Positions 44,263 through 55,943 are shown, counted from the first letter of the stretch. The stretch: DNA of 64,000 nt from Fulvivirga imtechensis AK7 (GCF_000331535.1 NZ_AMZN01000066.1:37290-101289); one strand, 5' to 3'. The notes: generated by a model not told the origin, from the sequence alone. A program made the numbers and translations.

Positions 44263-45336
44263 ATGCGTAAAGTAAAAAGAAGAATCCTCTACTCATTGTT
44301 GTTGTTGGCGCCAGCAATATTAGGAGGTTGTGGACTCTTAGGCCTCGGCGGCGGAGGAGGTGACCAGGGCGAATTGGTAGGTGTGCCCGGAAGAGAAGGA
44401 TGGGTAATGACACTGCCATATGGTATGGTACCAATACCTGCCGGAACATTTCACATGGGCCAGGCAGATGAAGATCCAGCGTCAACTCAAATCAACTTCA
44501 ACAAGCAAATAACGATCGGGTCTTTCTATATGGATGACACCGAGATCACAAATAATGAGTATCGCCAGTTTATCAACCATTTAATGGAAGATTCTATTAG
44601 TATACTTGGCGAGGAAACCATTATGAGTGAATACTATCCTGATACCACCGTTTGGGTACGTGATTTCGCTCATCACATGGGAGATCCTGTACAAGACTAT
44701 TACTATTGGCATCCGGGCTATGACGACTATCCTGTCGTAGGAGTTGATTGGGAAGCTGCTGTATACTTCAGCAAGTGGAGAACCAACTACTGGGCTGATT
44801 ACAGAAGAAGTATCGGAGAGGTGCCTATGCCATCTTTCAGATTGCCCAACGAAGCTGAATGGGAGTATGCAGCCCGGGGAGGAAGAGATATGGCCAAGTA
44901 TCCCTGGGGAAATCCATATATTCGAAATTCTAAGGGTTGTATGTTAGCAAATTTTAAACCCGGCCGTGGGAACTTTTATGACGATGGGTTTGCTTATACA
45001 GCTCCTGTGGCGTCCTATTTTGCCAATGACTACGGATTGTATGACATGGCTGGTAATGTTTCGGAGTGGTGTCTTGATGACTTTAGCCCCATTTCTGTGC
45101 CAACTGTGTGGGATTTGAACCCTCAGTTTATAGATAAGAGAACAGATCCGAACAGTCCTCAATATGATCCTAACATCCTGCCAAAAAAGGTGATCCGTGG
45201 AGGATCATGGAAAGATGTGGCGTATTTCCTGGAAACAGGAACAAGAACATATGAGTTTAAGGATTCTGTCAGAGCTTATATAGGTTTCCGTAACGCAATG
45301 ACACATTTAGGAAGATCATCGGGAACCGAGTTTTAA
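44263..45336 (+). CDS. gldK: T9SS ring lipoprotein GldK/PorK
   Basis: 357 residues. The lipoprotein signal ends in LGGCG (Cys23), followed by a Gly-rich linker and an FGE-sulfatase-like domain: PIPAGTFHMGQADED, DDTEITNNEYRQF, PVVGVDWEAAVYFSKW, RLPNEAEWEYAARGG, YDMAGNVSEW and VIRGGSWKD. GldK with GldN forms the large periplasmic ring beneath the outer membrane. It is the first gene of gldKLMN, 200 nt after the porP-like gene, with a very AT-rich upstream region. Confidence 0.96.
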   Translation: MRKVKRRILYSLLLLAPAILGGCGLLGLGGGGGDQGELVGVPGREGWVMTLPYGMVPIPAGTFHMGQADEDPASTQINFNKQITIGSFYMDDTEITNNEYRQFINHLMEDSISILGEETIMSEYYPDTTVWVRDFAHHMGDPVQDYYYWHPGYDDYPVVGVDWEAAVYFSKWRTNYWADYRRSIGEVPMPSFRLPNEAEWEYAARGGRDMAKYPWGNPYIRNSKGCMLANFKPGRGNFYDDGFAYTAPVASYFANDYGLYDMAGNVSEWCLDDFSPISVPTVWDLNPQFIDKRTDPNSPQYDPNILPKKVIRGGSWKDVAYFLETGTRTYEFKDSVRAYIGFRNAMTHLGRSSGTEF

Positions 45337-45400
45337 CTTTTTGATTTTTATTATCAAACCCATTAAAATTAACTTTCATTAAATTAAAAACCTTAAGACA

Positions 45401-46228
45401 ATGAGTAGAAAAAAAGGCGGATTTGCAGAACTTCTATTTAGGACCATTATGCCTAAGGTATATGGTATAGGTGCTGCAGTAGTTATTATAGGTGCGATGT
45501 TCAAAATCTTGCATTTGGAAGGTGCAAACCAAATGCTGATGATAGGTTTGACCACAGAAGCCATCATCTTCTTTTTAAGTGCATTTGAACCACCTCATTC
45601 AGAGCCGGATTGGTCTAAAGTATATCCTGAACTATCTGAGGATTATGAGGGATCCGCTACCTCTCCCAGGCTTTCCAACAAACCAGGCGTTTCTCCCACA
45701 CAGGAGCTGGATAAAATGATGGAAAAAGCTAAAATAGGTCCTGAATTAATCGAAAGCCTTGGAAAAGGTATGAAGAATATGGCTGATTCTGCATCTAAGA
45801 TGTCCAGTCTTGCAGATGCGGCAGTAGCCACCAACGATTATGCAAAAAATGTGAAATCCGCTTCACATTCATTGTCGGAAATGAATAAATCCTATGCTAC
45901 AACAGCACAGGCAATGGCAGCTATGGCAGATGCCACTAAAGATTCTAAAGAATACCACACTCAAGTACAAAATGTTACTAAGAATCTGAGCGCCCTGAAT
46001 GCTGTTTATGAGATGGAGCTAAAAGATGCGGATAGCCATGTAAAAGCAATGAATAAATTCTATACAAATATGGCTGGCGCTCTTGAAGGAATGACGACAG
46101 CAGGTGAAAAAACCAAGTCATTTGCCAACGAATTGGATAAACTGACTGGTAACCTGACTTCTCTCAACAGGGTGTATGGCGATATGCTTACAGCCATGAG
46201 AGGTGGACGCCCTAATCAACAAGGGTAA
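45401..46228 (+). CDS. gldL: T9SS/gliding motor protein GldL
   Basis: 275 residues. Two membrane helices lie near the N-terminus (about 19-36 and 44-61), with a Glu in the second (Glu53, TTEAIIFF) at about the place of the proton-carrying Glu of known GldL. A long cytoplasmic helical tail with repeated heptad-like ADA/KNxSxLN blocks follows. GldL forms a pentamer around a GldM dimer and uses the proton gradient to drive secretion and gliding. It lies between gldK and gldM, with gaps of 64 and 49 nt. Confidence 0.95.
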   Translation: MSRKKGGFAELLFRTIMPKVYGIGAAVVIIGAMFKILHLEGANQMLMIGLTTEAIIFFLSAFEPPHSEPDWSKVYPELSEDYEGSATSPRLSNKPGVSPTQELDKMMEKAKIGPELIESLGKGMKNMADSASKMSSLADAAVATNDYAKNVKSASHSLSEMNKSYATTAQAMAAMADATKDSKEYHTQVQNVTKNLSALNAVYEMELKDADSHVKAMNKFYTNMAGALEGMTTAGEKTKSFANELDKLTGNLTSLNRVYGDMLTAMRGGRPNQQG

Positions 46229-46277
46229 TATTAGGAGTAAGATATTATGATTTATTCATTAACAAAACGATTCTAAC

Positions 46278-47864
<1,587 letters not shown>

Positions 47865-47881
47865 CAAATTTAGGCGTGGAC

Positions 47882-48784
47882 ATGATGAAGTTTAAGAAAT
47901 ATATCTTAGTTGTCTTAGTAGGATTTTTGGCGACTCCGATGCAGGCTCAATTGAGCGAATTGGAGCAGTATAATCCTAATTCAATAGAACCTATTCCAAG
48001 ATACGAGCACCTGTTTAAACGTAGGGTCTGGAGAATGATCGATCTTAAGGAAAAACAGAACAAAGGTTTTTTTGCAAGAGGTGGAGAAATTACAGATTTT
48101 ATTCTCGATGCAATTAAGTCTGGAGAAATAGCTGATCTTTATGTAAATGACTCTTTAACGACTAAAATGAGTAAAGATGATTTTCTTAATAAGATGGTCT
48201 ATCAGGAAGGGTTGAAAATTGACGAATGGCAACGTGGTGTTGAATATTATGAAGGTGATCAGGTAAGGTATAACGGGATTGTTTACTCGGCTATATTTGA
48301 CGAAGTCAGATCAGTTCCATCGGAGGCGCCGGATGATTGGGAGGAAACTCCTGGTGTAGGTGACGCTATTCTGTTTCTGCCTCGTCAGATAAGTCTTATG
48401 ATGTTAATGGAAGACGTGATCTTTGACAAAAGGAGATCCAGACTTTATCATAAGCCACAATCTTTGCAATTAATAATTCCCGGTTCAGAAACTTTAGATG
48501 GGGTGCAACTGCCACTTGTAGTTCTTAAATATAAAGATCTTCACAAGTTGTTTAAAGACCATCCCGAGAAAGCCATCTGGATTAACAGATATAATAGCGC
48601 TGAGAACAAGAACTTTGCTGATGCATTTGATCTAAGGCTTTTCAGAGCTTCATTATTCAAGTTTGAAAATCCGGATGATGATCCTATTGTTGATATGTAT
48701 AAAAACAGAATGGAAGCAGTTATGGCATCTGAGTGGTGGGAGATGCAGTTGATGGAAAAGGAACATAACCTTTGGGAATATTGA
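47882..48784 (+). CDS. gldN: T9SS ring protein GldN/PorN with a CBM5/12-like insertion
   Basis: About 300 residues with a signal peptide (TPMQAQ) and the GldN pattern: RYEHLFKRRVWRMIDLKEKQN near the start, LMMLMEDVIFDKRRSRLYHKPQ, and a C-terminal YKNRMEAVMASEWWEMQLMEKEHNLWEY. It partners GldK in the periplasmic ring. Between the two conserved halves, residues about 116-153 read W-x6-Y-EGDQVRYNGIVYSA-x-SVPSEAPDDW, the spacing of a family 5/12 carbohydrate-binding module. That is not expected in the canonical protein. ATG 47882 was chosen; GTG 47876 is also in frame. Confidence 0.93.
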   Translation: MMKFKKYILVVLVGFLATPMQAQLSELEQYNPNSIEPIPRYEHLFKRRVWRMIDLKEKQNKGFFARGGEITDFILDAIKSGEIADLYVNDSLTTKMSKDDFLNKMVYQEGLKIDEWQRGVEYYEGDQVRYNGIVYSAIFDEVRSVPSEAPDDWEETPGVGDAILFLPRQISLMMLMEDVIFDKRRSRLYHKPQSLQLIIPGSETLDGVQLPLVVLKYKDLHKLFKDHPEKAIWINRYNSAENKNFADAFDLRLFRASLFKFENPDDDPIVDMYKNRMEAVMASEWWEMQLMEKEHNLWEY

Positions 48785-48806
48785 TCCAACGGATAACGAC
48801 AAAAAA

Positions 48807-48831
48807 AGCAGCCATTGGCTGCTTTTTTTTT
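48807..48831. terminator. Strong bidirectional terminator after gldN
   Basis: AGCAGCC-ATT-GGCTGCT followed by a T8-9 run on the plus strand and preceded by A7, so it can also act for minus-strand transcripts from uvrC. Confidence 0.9.
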
Positions 48832-48839
48832 GATGTTTT

Positions 48840-49134
48840 TAGACATTAATTCATCAATTTGTCTTTGATGATCATGCCCCTCACTCGTCTATTGGGATGT
48901 AGGAAAGAAGACTCCCTTTGAATATATGCGTTAGGCAGATTGAATTCTTCATTCTACCGGGATGACGTTAAAAAGAATGATGTTGTTAAAGGAAGGTTTT
49001 TAGATACGAGTACACTTTAACCGCTTATACTATCGAACCTATCTCTTAAAAATACCACTCCCTCCATGCCTCCAATCACCACGACCGAAATGTCTTTATG
49101 GGTGTGGCCTCATGTGTAGACGGAAGTGCAGTGA
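48840..49134. other. Intergenic region between gldN and uvrC
   Basis: About 295 bp between converging operons. I see no gene; CATTCTACCGGGATGACGT resembles a decayed palindromic repeat. Confidence 0.35.
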
Positions 49135-50919
49135 TCAATTATGAAAATGCTTGAAAACTAATTGAGCTTTGCTGGCTCCGATAGCCTCTGATAGCTGTTT
49201 TAGTGAAAGTTCTTTGATCTTTCTAGTCGATTTATACTGTTTTAAAAGTTTGTCGGTCGTTTCCTTACCGATTCCCTTGATTGATTCCAGTTCGGTGTTG
49301 AAGCTGGCCTTGCTTCTTTTCTGGCGATGAAAGGTAATAGCAAACCTATGCGCCTCATCCCGAACCCTTTGCAAGAGGAATAGTGAAGGAGATTTTTTGT
49401 TGATATGAATAGGTACGGAATCCTCTGGAAAATATATTTCTTCCAATCTTTTGGCAATGCCAATAATAGGTATTTTTCCATAAAGAGATATTTCCCTGAG
49501 AGCCTCACAGGCGCTGCTTAACTGTCCTTTGCCACCATCTATTACAATCAACTGCGGTAAGGGGAGGTCTTCTTCCTGCAACCTGCGATACCTGCGGTAT
49601 ACGATTTCCTTCATCGATGCAAAGTCATTGGCCCCCTCAACAGTTTTAATATTAAAATGCCTATAATCCTTTTTTGAGGGTTTGCCATCTTTAAAACACA
49701 CCATTGACGCGACAGGGGTTGTACCTTGCAGATTACTGTTGTCAAAGCATTCTATATATTCAGGTATTTCCGGGAGCCTCAGGTCCATTTTTAGCTGCAT
49801 CAATGTTTCGTTTTTCTTTTGTTTGCCTGAAGATTTTAGTTTTTCACGTTTGTACTCAAGTGCATTTTTAAGAGAAAGCTCAACCAGCTTTCGTTTGTCT
49901 CCTATTTTAGGTACGGTGTTATTAATATGTTCTGTTAAGACAAGGGGCACGTTGGAGACAATTTCTTTATGCTCACTACTATGTTGGTCGCGTAGCTCCA
50001 CGGCCACCAGGCCGAGTATGTCCTCGTCACTCTCTTCTAATTTTTTCTTAATCTCTACCGTTTTGGCGAGTATTATTGCCCCGTTCTTGATTTGCAGGTA
50101 ATTGACAAAAGCGACTTGTTTTTCACTTACAATAGTAAATACATCTAATTCTGAAAGTTTCGGATTCACCACTGTCGATTTGGTTTGGAATTTATCCAAG
50201 AGATCTATCTTATCTTTAAATCGTTGTGCTACTTCAAAATTCAGATCCTTGGAGGCTTCCAGCATCTGCTCCTTGAAATGATTCCGCACGATTGACAAAT
50301 TACCTTTTAAGATATTTTTGGCCTGCTCTATCTCCGTATTATACTCTGCCAGACTTTGAAGATTTTCACAAGGGCCTTTGCAGTTTCCGATGTGATATTC
50401 GAGACAGATTTTAAATTTGCCAAGCTCGATGTTTTTTTCAGAGAGGTTGAGCTTGCATGTTCTGATCGTATAGAGCTTGCGTAGAAGGTCAAGTACATTT
50501 TTCATGGCTACCACACTGGAAAAAGGCCCAAAATATTCACCAAATGAGGGGTCGAACTTTCTCGTAGAAATTATACGCGGAAACCTTTCATTGACAATAC
50601 AAATATATGGGAAGGTTTTATCATCTTTTAACAGGATGTTGTACTTGGGTTGATTTTGCTTGATGAGGTTATTTTCAAGCAAAAGCGCATCAAACTCTGA
50701 GTTGGCCAACGCGAATTCCATCGAATGGATCTCGGAGATCAGCTTTCTTGTTTTTCTATTAAGCTGATGAGATTTACTAAAGTAGCTGTTGACACGTTTT
50801 TTTATGTTTTTTGCCTTCCCTACATATACTAATTCATTGTCAGTGGTAAAAAATTTATATACTCCCGGGGCATTAGGCAATGAACTGCGCTGCTCTATCG
50901 AATACCTGGGTACCTCCAT
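49135..50919 (-). CDS. uvrC: Excinuclease ABC subunit C (UvrC)
   Basis: 594 residues. The N-terminal GIY-YIG nuclease appears as PGVYKFFTTDNELVYVGKAKN with the Arg/Glu of ISTRKFDPSFGEYFGPFSS. There is a Cys-rich iron-sulfur region (CKLNLSE...CLEYHIGNCKGPCE), a UVR motif (FKDKIDLLDKFQTKS), the RNase H-like 5'-incision domain (CFDNSNLQGTTPVASMVCF, VIDGGKGQL) and a C-terminal helix-hairpin-helix (LESIKGIGKETTDKLLKQY). It makes both incisions in nucleotide excision repair. It lies 17 nt after the PBP1A gene in the same operon. Confidence 0.97.
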   Translation of the reverse strand: MEVPRYSIEQRSSLPNAPGVYKFFTTDNELVYVGKAKNIKKRVNSYFSKSHQLNRKTRKLISEIHSMEFALANSEFDALLLENNLIKQNQPKYNILLKDDKTFPYICIVNERFPRIISTRKFDPSFGEYFGPFSSVVAMKNVLDLLRKLYTIRTCKLNLSEKNIELGKFKICLEYHIGNCKGPCENLQSLAEYNTEIEQAKNILKGNLSIVRNHFKEQMLEASKDLNFEVAQRFKDKIDLLDKFQTKSTVVNPKLSELDVFTIVSEKQVAFVNYLQIKNGAIILAKTVEIKKKLEESDEDILGLVAVELRDQHSSEHKEIVSNVPLVLTEHINNTVPKIGDKRKLVELSLKNALEYKREKLKSSGKQKKNETLMQLKMDLRLPEIPEYIECFDNSNLQGTTPVASMVCFKDGKPSKKDYRHFNIKTVEGANDFASMKEIVYRRYRRLQEEDLPLPQLIVIDGGKGQLSSACEALREISLYGKIPIIGIAKRLEEIYFPEDSVPIHINKKSPSLFLLQRVRDEAHRFAITFHRQKRSKASFNTELESIKGIGKETTDKLLKQYKSTRKIKELSLKQLSEAIGASKAQLVFKHFHN

Positions 50920-50936
50920 GGATCATCTTTAAACTT

Positions 50937-53237
50937 TTATTGAAAATCGTTCGGATTCCAGGCAGGTTCCTCCTCTATGACGGTGGAATCGGATTCAACA
51001 GTATTGTACCTGCTACAATCGAGGTTTACATCTATGCCACCGACAGGTCGCTGAAATGTACCTTTGGTATAACCCAACTCTTGATTTTTATATACCTTTA
51101 GCATATACTTTTCCCAGATGGGACGTGCCGTTTTTGCTCCTTGTCCAAGGTACCAGTTCCTGAAATGGATGCTTCGTTCGTCTCCTCCAACCCAAACTCC
51201 GGTTACCAGATCTTTTGTTATGCCCATGTACCAACCGTCTGAAGCATTGTTTGTTGTGCCGGTTTTACCCCCTATCTCGTTGTCGATCTTTAGTTCCATA
51301 TCTATCCCTGCCGAGGTCCCTCCTCGTTCTTCTACACCACCTTTAAGCATATATAACATTTTGTAGGCGGTTTGCTGGCTAATCGCTTGTCGTGTTTTCG
51401 GTACGAAGTTTTCAATTATATTACCATTTTTATCTTCTATTTTGGTAATATAATAGGGTTTCGTATAGATGCCCTGATTGGCGAAAGTACTGTATGCGCC
51501 AACAAGCTCATATACTGATACGTCACTAACTCCGAGAGCCAGGGCAGGCACTGCATCCAAATGACTTTCTATGCCTACGCGGTGAGCAAAATCGACAACG
51601 TTTTGCGGTTTCACCTGGTTCATCAGGTATGCCGTAATGGTATTTACTGACCGGGCCATTCCTTGTCTAATAGTCATTTTGTCACCTGTGCCATAGGTGC
51701 CATCTGCGTTTGGGGCCGTCCATGTACCACCGGGAACAGGAATGGTGATGGCAATGTCAACAACTTCATAGCATGGAGGATAGCCTTGCTCTATGGCCGC
51801 ACCATATACAAATGCTTTAAAAGTAGAGCCTGGTTGCCTTTTTCCTTGCTTTACGTGGTCATATTTGAAAAATTTATGATCAACACCACCTACCCAGGCC
51901 TTAATGTGTCCTGTATGTGGCTCCATTGACATCAGGCCGGCTTGGAGGAAGCGCTTGTAATAATTAAGAGAATCCATTGGACTCATTACCGTATCTTTTT
52001 CGCCATTCCATGTAAATACAGTCATCTCGTGGGGCATGTTCATCATGATCTTAATGGAGTCCGACCCTTCTCCATACTTCTCAACCAACGCCCTGTAGTG
52101 GTCAGTTCTTTTGAAACGATCGTTAAGGAAATTTGGGATTTCCCTGCCTTTCTCGTCTATCCAGGGATTCTTACCATTCCAATGCTCATCAAATAGTTTT
52201 TGCAGCTCAGCCATGTGCTCTTTCATAGCTTCTTCAGCATAGCGTTGCATACGGCTGTCAATGGTGGTATATATTTTCAGACCATCTTCCCATAAGTCAT
52301 AGCCGTTCTCTCTGCACCATGCCATCAGGTCGTTTCTGATAACACTTCTGAAGTAGGTAGCCAATCCTTTATTTTGATTTGCTACATCATAGTCCAGTTC
52401 AATAGGAAGAGCAGCTATGGAATCATATTCTTGCCGGGTGTTTATCTTGTATCCGTGTTTGTACACCTTGTATAATACTTCATTTCTCTTGGCTATCGAG
52501 TTTTCATAATTTCTTACGGGATTAAAAAATGTAACAGCCTGAAGTAAGCCTACAAGCACTGCTGACTCCTGGAGGTTGAGCTCTCCAGGTTGTTTGTTGA
52601 AGAAAGTTTCAGCAGCAGTTTTTATGCCATATGCATTACTGCCGAATTCTGCAGTATTAAGGTACATGGCTAGTATTTCTTTTTTGGTAAAATTCCGTTC
52701 CAGGTATACGGATATTATCCATTCCTTTGTTTTTTCGACAATCCGTTTTGGGTAACCTCCCAGTGAGGCGATTTTGCCTTCCAGTTCTTCATCCTGGGTA
52801 TAGAGGTTTTTGGCCAACTGTTGTGTAATGGTACTGCCACCGCCCGCGTAGTTAAGTGTTAGTATACCTTTGATTACCCTTAGGTATGCCACGAAATCCA
52901 TTCCACTGTGATCAAAATAGCGATGATCTTCAGACAACAGTAATGTGTTTACAAGATCTTCTGAAAGTTCATCATAGGTGACCTGGCTTCTGTTATACCG
53001 GAAGTACCTTCCCAGTGAGACGCCATCGGCAGATAATAATTCAGAAGAAAGGTCATTTTCCGGATTTTCTAATGCTTTTAAACTAGGCATACCACCGTAT
53101 AAGCCCATGAAATCGGTCTGTACACTCCAGATGTATATTCCCCCCAGGAATACCCCTCCCAATAGAAATATCCAGATTGCAATGACAAGTATTTTAAAGA
53201 CTTTGCGCTGCTTATTAAAAAAATTTTTAAAGTCCAT
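50937..53237 (-). CDS. Penicillin-binding protein 1A, bifunctional
   Basis: 766 residues: one N-terminal membrane helix (about 14-35), then a GT51 glycosyltransferase domain with LLLSEDHRYFDHSGMD, GGSTITQQLAKNLY, KTKEWIISVYLERNFTKKEILAMYLN and FGSNAYGI. The transpeptidase domain has SxxK in PGSTFKAF, the SxN motif in ARSVNTIT and KTGTT. It builds and cross-links peptidoglycan. Its start overlaps the end of the sprE-like gene by 11 nt, coupling cell-wall synthesis to a T9SS component. Confidence 0.96.
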   Translation of the reverse strand: MDFKNFFNKQRKVFKILVIAIWIFLLGGVFLGGIYIWSVQTDFMGLYGGMPSLKALENPENDLSSELLSADGVSLGRYFRYNRSQVTYDELSEDLVNTLLLSEDHRYFDHSGMDFVAYLRVIKGILTLNYAGGGSTITQQLAKNLYTQDEELEGKIASLGGYPKRIVEKTKEWIISVYLERNFTKKEILAMYLNTAEFGSNAYGIKTAAETFFNKQPGELNLQESAVLVGLLQAVTFFNPVRNYENSIAKRNEVLYKVYKHGYKINTRQEYDSIAALPIELDYDVANQNKGLATYFRSVIRNDLMAWCRENGYDLWEDGLKIYTTIDSRMQRYAEEAMKEHMAELQKLFDEHWNGKNPWIDEKGREIPNFLNDRFKRTDHYRALVEKYGEGSDSIKIMMNMPHEMTVFTWNGEKDTVMSPMDSLNYYKRFLQAGLMSMEPHTGHIKAWVGGVDHKFFKYDHVKQGKRQPGSTFKAFVYGAAIEQGYPPCYEVVDIAITIPVPGGTWTAPNADGTYGTGDKMTIRQGMARSVNTITAYLMNQVKPQNVVDFAHRVGIESHLDAVPALALGVSDVSVYELVGAYSTFANQGIYTKPYYITKIEDKNGNIIENFVPKTRQAISQQTAYKMLYMLKGGVEERGGTSAGIDMELKIDNEIGGKTGTTNNASDGWYMGITKDLVTGVWVGGDERSIHFRNWYLGQGAKTARPIWEKYMLKVYKNQELGYTKGTFQRPVGGIDVNLDCSRYNTVESDSTVIEEEPAWNPNDFQ

Positions 53238-55797
53238 TGGTGTAGTTTTTATTGAAGAACCTTAAATAGGCCTCAAGATCTTTGCTTTGATAAAAAATAT
53301 TGAAATTGTCCTTGGTGATTACAAATTTATAAAATTTTGAGTTCTGTGTTTTCTCGGAAATTGCATCTGCACCTAAGAATTTTTTATAATATGTTACAGC
53401 TTGCTGCATATCTGCTATTCCCGAAACCATAGTCATAGCGTATTGCTCATTAAGTATGAGGTTGCTGGTTTTTAGGTCTGCCTCTGGAAATTCTGTGTCA
53501 TTAAAAGTTGTAACAAGCGGATAAATTGCTTCGGTAAGCTTTTTCCCTGATTCATAAACGATCACCAGATAATGCTCCTGTTGGAAATATTTCACAAATT
53601 CAGTACCCAGTAACCGCCTTTGTTTTTCCAGGAAGTTTTTTGATGCTTCTAAAAGTTGCTTTGCATATGGGGTAATATCGCTATCCGGGTGGAGTTCAAT
53701 GAACTCAGATAGTTGGTACTGGTATAAATTTATATCTTCTGTTTTCCCGGTGATCAATATTTTTAAAAGCTTGAGACGAGGAGTGAAAACCGTCTCCTGA
53801 TAAGTGTTCAATCCCCTGTTTAATGTATCCAGTGCCGCTTCAAACTGGCTGTTTTCATACAACTGATAAGCATTTCTGTATATCTTCTTTAATTGTTCGT
53901 TGGCAGCCGTGCTCTCTTCTGTATAATTTGGATTAGCCAGCAGCTTGGCATACGTTGTATTGGGGTATTCAGCAAGCAAACGACTTTTATATGGTTCTGT
54001 ATCTAGCCCTAAATTTTTGTGGATCAGGTAAAGGTGATATAATACTTCGGCTTCATTTTCTGTATCGGGAAATCTCGTGAGCAATGTTTGGAAGGCTGTT
54101 GCTGCATTTTCCTCTTCATGCAGGTTAAAGTAGTATATGCTTCCCAGTCTGTAATAAGCCTGCTCTATCTGATCAAGGGCTTGTGCCTTGGCTTCCGGGG
54201 AAAACGGTATTTGAGCATATAAAGCGTCTGCCTGAGAGGTCTCCGGAACACCATCAACGGCCTCATCTTCCACATCACCAGCCTCGGTAATGGGTTCTAC
54301 ATCATCTGTCTCCTCTTCAAAGCGGTCCACAGTACGCTTGTTAGACCTTCTCCAGTTATCCTCCAGAGGGCGATCACCCCATACCCGTTTGAACTCGGTC
54401 TGTCCCAGCGCCGTTGCGGAAGGATTATCAAAATACCATCCGGTAGAACCGATACCTGTCCCCTGGCGCAATTGCTCCAGATTATTTCTTCTTGCTCTTC
54501 TTTTTTCGAGTTCTTCGCGTTCTTTCTCCTTTTCTGCTTCAGCTTCAAGGTGTGCAGCTATACGAAGCTTTATTGATGAGGAGTCCAGTTCTGACAGGGC
54601 CAGCAAACTATCCTGAAGATGAATGGTATTCAATTGCTTAACGAAATCCTGCAACACCCCTTGTCTTTCCTTGATCTGGGCATAATTTTCATGATCCTGA
54701 GGTAAAACTGAAATAGTGCTGTCATAATATGCACTTGCTGTTTCGTATTTCCTGAGGCTGTCATAGTGAATTTCACCCAACTTCAGATAAGATTGAGCTT
54801 TTTGTCTGGTGTTATTGACGCTTTCCCGAACTGATGATTTAAGGAATTCAATACCCTCTTGAAGATTACCATGACGGATTTCAAATTCAGCCATCTCATA
54901 GTATATCTTGTCTTTAAACTCTTTGTTTTTCTTGTCTTTTAATAGCTGCCGGAAGAGTTTTCGGGCTGCTTTCAAATCGCTGGATCTATTGAGTTGAGTA
55001 ACCTGTGCCATGTAAAGCCGGGCATAGAAGTCAAGTTCGTAGGCAGGATTGCTGGCGATGCATTTTTTATAAAAGTTATAGGCTTCTGCCTCAAAGCCCA
55101 GCATCTGATATACCTGACCAATAATAAAGTAGATCCTGCCCTTACCGTCTTTCTTTTTGAGTAAAGGAGCTGCCTGAACAAGGTTGCGCACCATGTGGTC
55201 GTAATCCTCCTGCACCTGATAATAATGAGCACGGTTTATAAAGAGCGTTTTAGTGTTTTCTTTGTTGAGTTTATATTTTTTTAAATAGTCAGAAACTGCA
55301 ATGGCATTATTATATTCCTGGTAATCGGTAAAGGTTCGAAGCAGATGGACCAGTGCATTATGTCGTGCATTGGGATCTTCGCTTTTTGTATTGACATACT
55401 TAAACGTTTCTATGGCATTCACATAGTCAAGGCTATAGAACCGTGCCTGGCCTATTAAAATATAACTGTCATCTACCCACTTGCTGTTTTTATGCCGCTG
55501 AATGGCGATTGAGGCTTTTTTTATACACTCATCCACCTGATCCTGGTAGCTGTTGGCTAATGTGGAGTCAATCTTAGGATATATTTGGAGTACCTTATTA
55601 TAGTCGTTGTCATAGTTTTCCTTTACAATGTTTTTGATTTCCCGTATATTTTCCTTAGCATAGAAATAGGCGTTATATCGTGCGGTAGTATTATGATAGG
55701 TCTTGCTAATGATATTTTTTCGTTCAGCCGAGCAAGATGCCAAAATGATAGAAATAGCTACCAAAGCGTGAAAAAAATAGTGCCTCAAACGTATCAA
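53227..55797 (-). CDS. sprE: SprE/PorW-type TPR lipoprotein of the T9SS
   Basis: 856 residues. The lipoprotein signal ends at ILASC, followed directly by SAERKNIISKTYHNTTARYNAYF, the conserved SprE/PorW N-terminus. Many tetratricopeptide repeats occupy about 60-410 and 540-700. A central region has coiled Glu/Arg-rich sequence and WYFDNPSATALGQTEFKRVWGDRPLEDNWRRSN, a family signature, then an acidic linker (EEETDDVEPITEAGD). PorW/SprE connects the PorKN ring to the outer-membrane Sov translocon. Start TTG 55797, the only start that keeps the lipobox at the front. It heads the operon with PBP1A and uvrC. Confidence 0.9.
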   Translation of the reverse strand: MIRLRHYFFHALVAISIILASCSAERKNIISKTYHNTTARYNAYFYAKENIREIKNIVKENYDNDYNKVLQIYPKIDSTLANSYQDQVDECIKKASIAIQRHKNSKWVDDSYILIGQARFYSLDYVNAIETFKYVNTKSEDPNARHNALVHLLRTFTDYQEYNNAIAVSDYLKKYKLNKENTKTLFINRAHYYQVQEDYDHMVRNLVQAAPLLKKKDGKGRIYFIIGQVYQMLGFEAEAYNFYKKCIASNPAYELDFYARLYMAQVTQLNRSSDLKAARKLFRQLLKDKKNKEFKDKIYYEMAEFEIRHGNLQEGIEFLKSSVRESVNNTRQKAQSYLKLGEIHYDSLRKYETASAYYDSTISVLPQDHENYAQIKERQGVLQDFVKQLNTIHLQDSLLALSELDSSSIKLRIAAHLEAEAEKEKEREELEKRRARRNNLEQLRQGTGIGSTGWYFDNPSATALGQTEFKRVWGDRPLEDNWRRSNKRTVDRFEEETDDVEPITEAGDVEDEAVDGVPETSQADALYAQIPFSPEAKAQALDQIEQAYYRLGSIYYFNLHEEENAATAFQTLLTRFPDTENEAEVLYHLYLIHKNLGLDTEPYKSRLLAEYPNTTYAKLLANPNYTEESTAANEQLKKIYRNAYQLYENSQFEAALDTLNRGLNTYQETVFTPRLKLLKILITGKTEDINLYQYQLSEFIELHPDSDITPYAKQLLEASKNFLEKQRRLLGTEFVKYFQQEHYLVIVYESGKKLTEAIYPLVTTFNDTEFPEADLKTSNLILNEQYAMTMVSGIADMQQAVTYYKKFLGADAISEKTQNSKFYKFVITKDNFNIFYQSKDLEAYLRFFNKNYTNGL

Positions 55798-55935
55798 TGT
55801 TATTTTTATTCGTTTTAACTATTCAAGTGTTCATAGGATAATTCTCAACTCCCGGAGTCAATTCTGCAAGTTTGAGCATTTCACTGATGAAACGTAAAAT
55901 TTATGATAATTAATACAATAATAGTTTATAATATC

Positions 55936-55943
55936 TATTTTTG
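55936..55943 (+). promoter_or_regulatory. -7 element TATTTTTG before the M23 peptidase gene
   Basis: Perfect TAnnTTTG match ending 26 nt before the TTG start, predicting a leader of about 20 nt. No clear -33 TTG at the expected spacing. Confidence 0.4.
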
